DNA from: Pseudoduganella violaceinigra DSM 15887
GTDB taxonomy: Bacteria; Pseudomonadota; Gammaproteobacteria; Burkholderiales; Burkholderiaceae_D
Assembly (NCBI RefSeq): GCF_000425385.1
Contig: NZ_AUDI01000020.1
Coordinates: forward strand, 1-64,000
Direction: 5' to 3'
DNA: 64,000 nt
Below, in pieces: positions 34,744 to 41,482 of the stretch. The position numbers were made by a program, and so were the translations under genes. Below the pieces are notes generated by a model that was not told where the DNA came from, made no database searches, and worked only from the letters and a program-made list of their open reading frames with translations. Each line of letters begins with the position of its first letter. Position 1 is the stretch's first letter.

Positions 34744-34795
34744 TTATGCATTGCCACCTGTAATTTTTAATTTCTTTCGAAAAGGTGCCTTGAAC

Positions 34796-35428
34796 ATGAA
34801 AATGAAGCTGATCGCTGCAGTTGCACTTGCTGTTGCCGCCATGGGCCAAGCCCAGGCTGGTGTTGTGTTCCAGTTTTCCCAGGTAGGCGGCAATGTCGTC
34901 ATGCAATCGTCGGGTGTGCTGAATACTGCCAACTTGGTCGCGGTTGGTTCGAGCGTTTGGGGTGGCGTTGGTTTCGAGCATCATGACGGCGATGAGTCCG
35001 ACATCATGGGCGATACCATCAAGGGGAACGTCGACCGCGGATTCACCTTCCATGCAGGCACGGACCTCAATCCCTGGCTTGGCAATATGTTCACCTCCAG
35101 CGCCTTCAACTGGACCCGCAGCGGCAACACCTCGTTCGCAACCTATTCGGACAATACGGGCGCACGCCTGCCTGGCATCGGCGTCCGTGCCGCCGACTTG
35201 GTGGGGGCAAGCTGGACTCCTGACATTTCCTGGATCACGGCCGGCACCTTCGCCAGCCTGGGCCTGACGCAAGGCACTTATAAGATCACCGACAGCGTCA
35301 GCCATGAATCGATCTCGATCGTGATCGGCGCTTCGCCGGCGAACGATGTTCCGGAGCCGGCATCGCTCGCCCTGCTGGGCCTCGGCCTGGCCGGCATCGC
35401 CGCCGCCCGCCGCAAGCGCCAGTCCTGA
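34796..35428 (+). CDS. PEP-CTERM sorting domain protein (exosortase substrate)
   Basis: A 210-residue exported protein. The signal peptide ends in GQAQA (~residue 21). The C-terminus is a standard PEP-CTERM tripartite signal: VPEP, a hydrophobic helix (LALLGLGLAGIAAA) and a basic tail RRKRQ. It should be cut by an exosortase and released to the surface or the exopolysaccharide matrix. The middle has no known domain and one Trp-rich region. I chose ATG 34796 (MKMKLIAAV), which gives a clean signal; an in-frame start at 34739 would hide it. No exosortase gene is in this window. Confidence 0.92.
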   Translation: MKMKLIAAVALAVAAMGQAQAGVVFQFSQVGGNVVMQSSGVLNTANLVAVGSSVWGGVGFEHHDGDESDIMGDTIKGNVDRGFTFHAGTDLNPWLGNMFTSSAFNWTRSGNTSFATYSDNTGARLPGIGVRAADLVGASWTPDISWITAGTFASLGLTQGTYKITDSVSHESISIVIGASPANDVPEPASLALLGLGLAGIAAARRKRQS

Positions 35429-35443
35429 TCCAGGCGTTGGCAC

Positions 35444-35477
35444 GAAAAAAAACGGAGCATATGTGCTCCGTTTTTTC
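35444..35477. terminator. Bidirectional terminator
   Basis: Stem aacggagca (35451-35459) / tgctccgtt (35464-35472) with a 4-nt loop, an eight-A run before and six T after. It ends transcription of the PEP-CTERM gene on + and of the M23 peptidase gene on -. Confidence 0.9.
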
Positions 35478-35492
35478 TTGCCGGCGGCTCGC

Positions 35493-36200
35493 TCAGGCCC
35501 GCTTGTGCGACTTGCTGGATTTCTGGGCGACTTGCGTCTTCTTTTTCGACGATTTGCCGCCGGATTTGTCCTTGCTGTGCGGCGCCGGCGGGACTTCTTC
35601 CACGCCGGTGCGCTTGGCGTGCATGGCCGATGCCAGCGCGGTGTCTTCCAGGTTGGCCAGCATGAAGCGGTTCGGGTCGATGCGGGTGCCGTCCTGGTAG
35701 GCTTCCAGGTGCAGGTGCGGGCCGGTGGCGTGGCCGGTGGCGCCGGACAGGCCGATCAACTCGCCGGCCGCAACCGTGTCGCCGATATTCACATTGCGCT
35801 TGTTCAGGTGGGCGTACAGCGAGCGCAGGCCGCCTTCATGTTCGATCACCACCACGTTGCCATATTTGCGGTCGCCCAGGTAGCCCATGCCGGAAGCGAC
35901 GACGGTGCCGTCGTTGGTCGCCATCACCGGGGTGTTGCGCGGCACGGAGAAGTCGATGCCGCCATGCGCGCGGCGGCCGCGCGAAGCGCCGAAGAAGCTG
36001 CTGACGCGGCCGCCTTCGAGCGGCAGGCGCCATTGCGCCGACGGCGCTTCCTTGACCGGCTCCTTCACGTCGAGCGCGAGCGGTTCTTTCACTTCCTGCG
36101 GCGGCGGGATATCCAATGGCTCCGGCATCGCGGCGGCAGGTTGCACGATATGGGCAGCGGCCAGCACGGCCAGTAGCAGGATGTTGGTGATCTTAGACAT
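35493..36200 (-). CDS. M23 family metallopeptidase, secreted
   Basis: A 235-residue protein with a signal peptide (residues 1-24, PAAA) and an M23 LytM-type domain. The zinc motif is HGGIDF, with LYAHL and TGPHLHLE completing the site, so the peptidase looks active. A Lys/Ser-rich tail of ~40 residues (KSSKKKTQ) ends the protein and may bind the wall. The product should cut peptidoglycan peptides in the periplasm. The frame is open up to 36257, but ATG 36200 gives a proper signal. Its catalytic domain is very similar to the C-terminal domain of the M56-M23 fusion encoded at 38403-39920. Confidence 0.9.
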   Translation of the reverse strand: MSKITNILLLAVLAAAHIVQPAAAMPEPLDIPPPQEVKEPLALDVKEPVKEAPSAQWRLPLEGGRVSSFFGASRGRRAHGGIDFSVPRNTPVMATNDGTVVASGMGYLGDRKYGNVVVIEHEGGLRSLYAHLNKRNVNIGDTVAAGELIGLSGATGHATGPHLHLEAYQDGTRIDPNRFMLANLEDTALASAMHAKRTGVEEVPPAPHSKDKSGGKSSKKKTQVAQKSSKSHKRA

Positions 36201-36268
36201 AAGCGGGCGAGTGTCGCACACTGGGTGTGATCTGGCAAATTCGTAGGTAACAGACAAGATTTATTTCC

Positions 36269-38332
36269 TTAGTTGAAGTTGCAGGTGTAGTTAAGGCGCA
36301 ACGTTGCGCCGCCGTGGGTGCGGATGGCGGTCTGGCGCCAGCTCGCGTCCTCATAACGTTCGACCGCCGTGCGGGCCGGATGCAATACATCGGATAAGGC
36401 GAGACGCACCTCCCGGCCCGGCGCGATTCTCCAGGCCGCGCGCAGGTCGACTTTGCGCTGGTAAGGCGCTGTCGAAATCATGGTGGCCGACTCGCTCGCC
36501 GGACCGCCGGCCTCGTAGGAAAACTCGGCCTCGAACGCCAGCGCGCCCTGCTTGTAGCGCAGGACCGCCGAGCCGCTCAGCGGCGTTTGCTCGGCGAGCC
36601 GGTTGTCCGGGCCGGGGACGCTGTCCAGGCGCGAGCGGTTGAAGTTGGCGTTCGCGCGCAGCGAGAGCGTCGGCGTGAGCGGTACGCGCGCTTCCAGCGC
36701 CAGGCCGTAGACGCGCGCGCCGCCGCCATTGGCCGGCATCGAAATCCAGCGCTCGCCGTCGCGATACACCGGGTACAGGATGACGTTGTCGATGTCACGC
36801 GCGTAAATGCTGGCGCTGAGCAGGCTGTCCTTGGCGAAGTAGTAGTCGATGCCGGCGTCCAGACCCCAGGCCAGTTCGGGGCGCAGCGCCGGATTGCCCT
36901 GGTTGTCTGGATTGGTGGGGCTGTTGTTGTTGTCGGAGGTGAAGCGGCGCGGAATCAGGTCGAGCATATTCGGCGCCTTGTAGGTACGGCTGGCGCCCAC
37001 CCGCAGCTGGCTTTGGCCGTCCAATTGCCGCATCCACCCGAGTACCGGGCTGGCGACCTTGCTGTTCACGTGCACCGGCAGGCTGGTGCGGTCGTGCGCT
37101 GCGGTGCGCATGGTTTCCCAGCGCAGGCCGGCGGACCAGGAGTCGCGTCCCTGTTTCCATTCATCCTGCGCAAAGGCTGCCAGGCGTTCGATGCGTCCGT
37201 CGTAGCGGTCGTCGCGCAGGAAGTTGAGCGCGCCCTGGTCGTTGTATTCATGTTCGACACGGGTCTGCATGCGCTGGATGGCGGAACCGTCCCAGCCCAT
37301 CACCAGGGCATGGCCGTTGCCGAAGGGGTGGGAATATTTGCCGGCGTAGTTGAAGCCATGTTCGCGAATGTCGCCGTCGACATGGCGCCGCGTCGGGCCT
37401 GTGCCGGCCAGCGGCATGCCGCTGAAGTCGAAGTCGGTGGCGCGCGGGGCCGTGCTGGCGCCAAGCTTGAGTTCCCACTGCGCGTCGGCGGCCAGCGTGC
37501 GCTGCCATTCCAGCTCGCTGCGCAAGAGGGCGTTGCGCATGCGGAAGCGGCTGGCCACATCGGCGAAATCGCCGGATTCGCCGAGCTGCACATCCTCATG
37601 CGAGCGGTAGCCGATATCGCGGTGGCCCAGGGTGAGCAGGCTTTGCAGGGCAACGCTGTCGCCGCCGGAGCTGGTCCAGTTCAAGCGGGGACTCAGGTTG
37701 AGCGATGTGCCGCGATTGTCTTCGTGCGAGCTGGTGGTGCGCAGCATGCCGGGTGCGCTCTCGGTGATCGTGCGGCTGGCGGGTGTATTGGGCCGTGCCA
37801 GCACAAGGCTGACGTTGTGCGACCAGTCTTCCGCCTTGCCGGTCGATTGCGCGCTGAAGCGGGGCGACCACTCGCCATGCCGCCTGTCCATGCCCAACTG
37901 CACTTCCTGGTTGCTGCGGCGGACGGACTTGCGCAGCACGATGTTGACGGTGCCGGCAATGCCTTGCGTACCCAGCACGGCGGAGGCGTTGCGCAGGACC
38001 TCAACGCGTTCGATCAGCTCGGGCGGCAGGCTGTCGAGGGAGAAGCCGTTGGGCGCCGGCTGGCCATTCAAGAGCAGCTGTGTGTAGCCGTTGCCCAGGC
38101 CGCGCATGCGGATGCCGGCGCCATCGCTGACCGTGATCCCCGGTACGCGGCGCAAGGCGTCGGCCAGGCTGCGGTCGCCGTTCGCGGCCAGGTCTTCACG
38201 CGTTAGCACCAGGGTGCTGGCGGTAGCTTCCTGTCGCTGGTCGATGCGGGCGGTCTTGATCTCCACAACCGGTTGCGCGGATGCGGCTTGGCCCGCCAGC
38301 GCGGCGGCCAGCATCAGAATGGTCTTCTTCAT
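36269..38332 (-). CDS. TonB-dependent outer-membrane receptor
   Basis: A 687-residue receptor. Signal peptide 1-19 (ASA), a short TonB-box-like start, then the plug domain with ALRRVPGITVSDGAGIRMRG, LLLNGQPAP and VEVLRNASAVLGTQGIAGTVN. The remaining ~500 residues are a 22-strand barrel ending LRLNYTCNFN. It should import a siderophore, vitamin, oligosaccharide or other large ligand; the plug does not show which. It lies between two M23-domain genes on the same strand, with the M56-M23 gene 70 nt upstream. Ligand and peptidoglycan link are inferred from context. Confidence 0.9.
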   Translation of the reverse strand: MKKTILMLAAALAGQAASAQPVVEIKTARIDQRQEATASTLVLTREDLAANGDRSLADALRRVPGITVSDGAGIRMRGLGNGYTQLLLNGQPAPNGFSLDSLPPELIERVEVLRNASAVLGTQGIAGTVNIVLRKSVRRSNQEVQLGMDRRHGEWSPRFSAQSTGKAEDWSHNVSLVLARPNTPASRTITESAPGMLRTTSSHEDNRGTSLNLSPRLNWTSSGGDSVALQSLLTLGHRDIGYRSHEDVQLGESGDFADVASRFRMRNALLRSELEWQRTLAADAQWELKLGASTAPRATDFDFSGMPLAGTGPTRRHVDGDIREHGFNYAGKYSHPFGNGHALVMGWDGSAIQRMQTRVEHEYNDQGALNFLRDDRYDGRIERLAAFAQDEWKQGRDSWSAGLRWETMRTAAHDRTSLPVHVNSKVASPVLGWMRQLDGQSQLRVGASRTYKAPNMLDLIPRRFTSDNNNSPTNPDNQGNPALRPELAWGLDAGIDYYFAKDSLLSASIYARDIDNVILYPVYRDGERWISMPANGGGARVYGLALEARVPLTPTLSLRANANFNRSRLDSVPGPDNRLAEQTPLSGSAVLRYKQGALAFEAEFSYEAGGPASESATMISTAPYQRKVDLRAAWRIAPGREVRLALSDVLHPARTAVERYEDASWRQTAIRTHGGATLRLNYTCNFN

Positions 38333-38402
38333 GCGTTTTCTCAGGGTGAGCGCCGCCGCTGCCGGGCGGCGCCCGGCAGGGCTTCAGGGACGGCGCTGTG
38401 GT

Positions 38403-39920
38403 TTAGTTGGCGCGGGCGGCCTTCAGGCGTTGCCGCGCTGTTTTGGTGGCGTTGGCTTCCAAGTTGCCAAGCAGGATTTGCGGGTCGATATTCTCGCCGT
38501 TGCGGCTGACCTCCAGATGCAGGTGCGGGCCGGTGGCTTTGCCGCTGGCGCCGCTGGTGCCGATGCGCTGGCCGGCAGCCACCCGCTCGCCTTCCTTCAC
38601 CAGGCGTCTTTCCATATGGGCGTACACGGAGCGCAGGCCGCCGGGGTGCTCGATGGCGACTACCTCGCCCCATTTGTCTTCGCCCAAGTAGCGATTGGTG
38701 GATGCGACAACGATGCCGTCGGCCGGGGCGGTGATGGGTGTACCGGTTGGCACCGCGAAGTCCATGCCGCCGTGTAGGCGGCCGGTCGGCGCATGCTTGA
38801 CGCCGAAGAAGGCGCTGACGCGCATCTGTTCCAGCGGGGCTTGCCACGGGGAGGCTTCGGGCGCGGGCGGCGTCTCAGGGACGACCCCAGGCATGTCGAG
38901 TTGCCAGGCCAGCGCAGGCTGCAGCAACAGGCTCGCCACCAGGATGCAAGGCAGCGCGGCCCAGCCCAACGCGCCCGTCACAGCGCGCGGCATGGCGGGC
39001 ACCCCGTCGCGTATCATGCCGATGCGGGCGGCGACAACGTTCACCACGCGGCCGCCGAAGGCAAGCGCGCCGCCTTGGCCTGGCAGGGCTTGCATGCGCA
39101 TTTGCGCGAGCAGCGCGGCGGCATAAGCGCGGCGCTGGGCGGCTGGACGGCCGTGCAGGACGGTGCGGTCGCAGCCCAGTTCCTGTGCCCATGCCATTTG
39201 CCGTCCGAGGCTGGCCACCATGGGATTGAACCACTGCATGGTCTGCAGCAGGAAGCTAAGGTGCATCCACAGCGGATCGCGGCGCGCCAGGTGCGTCAAT
39301 TCATGCTCCACGACCAGGCGCTGCTGCCCGGCGTCGAAGTCGCGCAAGTGGCGCGGCAGCAGCAGGACGGGGTGCGCCAGGCCTACCAGCATGGGGGCGA
39401 TGGGGGCGTCGATTTCACGTACTTCCGGTAGACCGTGTTGCTGACCGGCGAAGCCGGGGTGGGCGGCCAGGTCGGCGCGGTTCAGGCGTTGCGCGGCCGC
39501 GAGCAGGGCGTTCAGCCGGCGCCTGGCAAGCATCCAGCGTGCGGCAGCCGCGAGCAACCCGGCGAGATAGGCGGCCAGCCAGGCATAGCTTACCCAGCGC
39601 AGGACCGGGGCGGGCGCGATGGACATGGCGCCATGATCATCGAACGCGGCGTCCTGGCCGGCGGCACTTGCCGCTTGCGTATGCGGAATGGGTTCCAGAA
39701 CTGCTGGCAGTACGATGTCCGGCACGATGCTTGGGCGCGAGGGCAAGGGCAATACGCCGAGCGCCAGGCTGCCTGCAACGGCGGCTACCGCCAACAACCA
39801 GGGCGTACGCCTTGCCGCTAGGCCGGGCCACACCCGGCTGGCGGCGTGCAGCAGGAGCCAGGCGCCGGCGCCGGCCAGCAGGCTGGCGATGCTGGCCTGC
39901 AGGAACATCAATGCGAGCAT
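38403..39920 (-). CDS. M56 (BlaR1-type) - M23 peptidase fusion, membrane protein
   Basis: A 505-residue protein with two peptidase domains. Residues ~1-330 are an M56 membrane peptidase: membrane segments at ~8-30, 40-60 and 110-130, the zinc motif HELTH at 206-210 and a distal ELGCDR ligand segment. After a further membrane segment near 320-340 comes a periplasmic M23 domain: HGGMDF, VYAHM and GPHLHLEV, with all ligands. BlaR1/MecR1 have a penicillin-binding sensor in this place; here a peptidoglycan peptidase replaces it. It is preceded by a BlaI-type gene (4 nt) on the same strand, as in bla/mec systems. The signal it reads may be cell-wall fragments. Confidence 0.9.
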   Translation of the reverse strand: MLALMFLQASIASLLAGAGAWLLLHAASRVWPGLAARRTPWLLAVAAVAGSLALGVLPLPSRPSIVPDIVLPAVLEPIPHTQAASAAGQDAAFDDHGAMSIAPAPVLRWVSYAWLAAYLAGLLAAAARWMLARRRLNALLAAAQRLNRADLAAHPGFAGQQHGLPEVREIDAPIAPMLVGLAHPVLLLPRHLRDFDAGQQRLVVEHELTHLARRDPLWMHLSFLLQTMQWFNPMVASLGRQMAWAQELGCDRTVLHGRPAAQRRAYAAALLAQMRMQALPGQGGALAFGGRVVNVVAARIGMIRDGVPAMPRAVTGALGWAALPCILVASLLLQPALAWQLDMPGVVPETPPAPEASPWQAPLEQMRVSAFFGVKHAPTGRLHGGMDFAVPTGTPITAPADGIVVASTNRYLGEDKWGEVVAIEHPGGLRSVYAHMERRLVKEGERVAAGQRIGTSGASGKATGPHLHLEVSRNGENIDPQILLGNLEANATKTARQRLKAARAN

Positions 39921-39924
39921 CGTC

Positions 39925-40299
39925 TTACTCCTTTTCTTCCGGCCACTCGCTGAGCAGCTGCTCCAGCTCTTTCAGCTCATGCTGGTTCACCAGCTTCGAG
40001 CCGGTGAACATATTCACGGGCAGCGGCGCGTTCATTTCCATCACGCGATGGCTGAAATCGTGGGCAAATGCGGCCAGCGTTTCAACCTTTTCGAGTACTG
40101 GCGCGTATACGTTCATACCGTGGGCCGAATGCTGGCTGATCATGCCTTTTTCCAGCATGCGTTCCAGGGTCTTGCGCGTCGATGAATAGGTCCAGGCCAG
40201 TTCCTCTTCCACGCGTTCGTGGATTTCACGGGTGCTGAGCGGTTGCTGCTTCCACAGGGCCTTGAGCAGCGTCAGTTCGGTAATCGATGGAATGGCCAT
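39925..40299 (-). CDS. BlaI/MecI/CopY-family transcriptional repressor
   Basis: A 124-residue winged-helix repressor. ITELTLLKALWKQQPLSTRE and TYSSTRKTLERMLEKGMI form the helix-turn-helix and wing of the BlaI family. The C-terminal dimerisation helix region is shorter and contains NVYAP and MNAPLPVNMF. ATG 40299 is preceded by AAGGAG; the frame is open further to 40344. In relatives, proteolysis of the repressor by the M56 partner gives induction; here the M56-M23 gene is 4 nt downstream. It faces two palindromes at 40330-40380. Confidence 0.9.
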   Translation of the reverse strand: MAIPSITELTLLKALWKQQPLSTREIHERVEEELAWTYSSTRKTLERMLEKGMISQHSAHGMNVYAPVLEKVETLAAFAHDFSHRVMEMNAPLPVNMFTGSKLVNQHELKELEQLLSEWPEEKE

Positions 40300-40329
40300 A
40301 GGGGCTCCTTGTGACGTATGACGGCATTG

Positions 40330-40347
40330 TGCGACAGCTGTCACATG
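40330..40347. promoter_or_regulatory. Operator palindrome 1 (BlaI-type candidate)
   Basis: tgcgacagctgtcacatg, a palindrome centred on GACAGCTGTC, with the ACA-N2-TGT core expected for BlaI-type repressors. It lies 30 nt upstream of the repressor ATG and 49 nt upstream of the lipoprotein start. It pairs with a near-identical site 33 bp further on. Confidence 0.7.
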
Positions 40348-40362
40348 AATGCAAGGATTTTA

Positions 40363-40380
40363 TGCGACACCTGTCACATG
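40363..40380. promoter_or_regulatory. Operator palindrome 2 (BlaI-type candidate)
   Basis: tgcgacacctgtcacatg, 17 of 18 bases identical to site 1 and spaced 33 bp from it (about three helical turns). It overlaps the -35/-10 space of a possible promoter for the lipoprotein gene, so a bound repressor would block it. Confidence 0.7.
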
Positions 40381-40383
40381 CGG

Positions 40384-40389
40384 TATTAT
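40384..40389 (+). promoter_or_regulatory. Possible -10 box of the lipoprotein gene
   Basis: TATTAT at 40384-40389 would place the start of transcription at or near the ATG at 40397, that is, a leaderless mRNA. The -35 region (TTATGC at 40360-40365, spacing 18) is weak. Operator 2 lies between the two boxes. Confidence 0.3.
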
Positions 40390-40396
40390 TGAATTT

Positions 40397-40882
40397 ATGA
40401 ATAAACTTGCAATCATCATCACACTTGTTGCTTCCGTCGCTGGGTGCAGCGGCAAGCGCCTTACGGAAGCGGACGTTTCCGCACTCATGGGCAATATCGA
40501 GAGCGCAGCCCAGCGCCATGATTCGGATGGTTTGGTGGCCAATTTCGCGCCCAATGCCTTGATCATGGTATCGATGCCGGGTACCGGCGGCGGGCTGTCG
40601 CGCATGAGCGTGCCCGAATACAAGGCCATGCTGGAAGCGTTGTGGAAAGTCCAGCTGCAGTCGACTTATGAAGTCAGCAACCGCGAAGTGCAGGTAGCAG
40701 CCAATGGCCACAGCGCCACCGCGCGCGACATCGCCAAGGAAATGGTGCTGCTGCCCGGGGAACGCATGGAGTCACGCAGCAAGCAGAAGGCTGAGATCGC
40801 GCTGGTCAACGGCGTACCGCGTATCATATCGCTCACAGCGGAAGTGGAATCGCTGGTCGCTACGCCGACCGGCAAGAACTAA
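40397..40882 (+). CDS. Small lipoprotein, NTF2-like domain (DUF4440-like)
   Basis: A 161-residue lipoprotein with the lipobox VAGC at residue ~19. The mature part resembles NTF2/SnoaL-like proteins: a helix with IESAAQRHDSDGLVANFAPN and beta strands such as TYEVSNREVQVAANG. No catalytic residues can be named. ATG 40397 is selected because it gives the lipoprotein signal and lies 16 nt after operator 2. It is divergent from the BlaI-type gene, so it may belong to its regulon. Confidence 0.72.
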   Translation: MNKLAIIITLVASVAGCSGKRLTEADVSALMGNIESAAQRHDSDGLVANFAPNALIMVSMPGTGGGLSRMSVPEYKAMLEALWKVQLQSTYEVSNREVQVAANGHSATARDIAKEMVLLPGERMESRSKQKAEIALVNGVPRIISLTAEVESLVATPTGKN

Positions 40883-40896
40883 GATCTGGATAGAAA

Positions 40897-41481
40897 ATGA
40901 ATCGAACGATCATCTGCCCCAAATGCAGCCATGTGCGTCCAAAGGATGCGACCAATCCTGAATGGCAGTGCCCCGCATGTGGCGTCTGCTATGCCAAGGC
41001 GGGCGATACGAGCGCCGGCGCGCCGACGCCGGCCCGTGTACGCCATGAGGAAGTGGTGGTGAAGCAGGGATGGGACTTGGGCACGCTGTTTAAGATCATC
41101 CTGTTCGTTGTGCTCGGATGGGCGGCAACGCAAATCTACCAAAGCAAGCGCGGTATAAAGATCGAGTTCACGCAAGGCGAGGCGATGGCCCAAAGCGAAG
41201 GGCCGGTCGACGCCCGCTTGCGCCAGGCCGCAGTCGGCGCCAGGCGCAGTGACCTGATCCTGTATTCCGCCGAGTGGTGCGGATACTGCAATGCGGCCAA
41301 GGCGATGTTCGCCGAGAATAACATCCCCTATACCAACTGCGACGCGGAAAAAGACATGCGCTGTGCCCGCGAGTACGCCGACCTGCACGGCGGCGGCTAT
41401 CCCTTGTTCGTGGTGCGCGGCAAACGCTTGCAGGAGGGCTTGGACTATGAAGCGCTGATCGCCGCGCTCGAAAAGCACTAA
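40897..41481 (+). CDS. Zinc-ribbon, membrane and glutaredoxin-like domain protein
   Basis: A 194-residue protein with an N-terminal zinc ribbon (C7, C10, C25, C28), one membrane helix near residues 66-82, and a C-terminal thioredoxin/glutaredoxin-fold domain with the active site EWCGYCNA (C128, C131). The Cys-x-x-Cys should be able to reduce disulfides or glutathione adducts. The orientation puts the zinc ribbon and the redox domain on opposite membrane sides if there is only one helix. Partners are unknown. It starts 14 nt after the lipoprotein gene, so probably the same transcript. Confidence 0.78.
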   Translation: MNRTIICPKCSHVRPKDATNPEWQCPACGVCYAKAGDTSAGAPTPARVRHEEVVVKQGWDLGTLFKIILFVVLGWAATQIYQSKRGIKIEFTQGEAMAQSEGPVDARLRQAAVGARRSDLILYSAEWCGYCNAAKAMFAENNIPYTNCDAEKDMRCAREYADLHGGGYPLFVVRGKRLQEGLDYEALIAALEKH

Positions 41482-41482
41482 G

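Noticed and set aside
36587..38206. A 539-codon open frame on the + strand
   Set aside because: Antisense to the TonB-dependent receptor, whose domain structure is clear.
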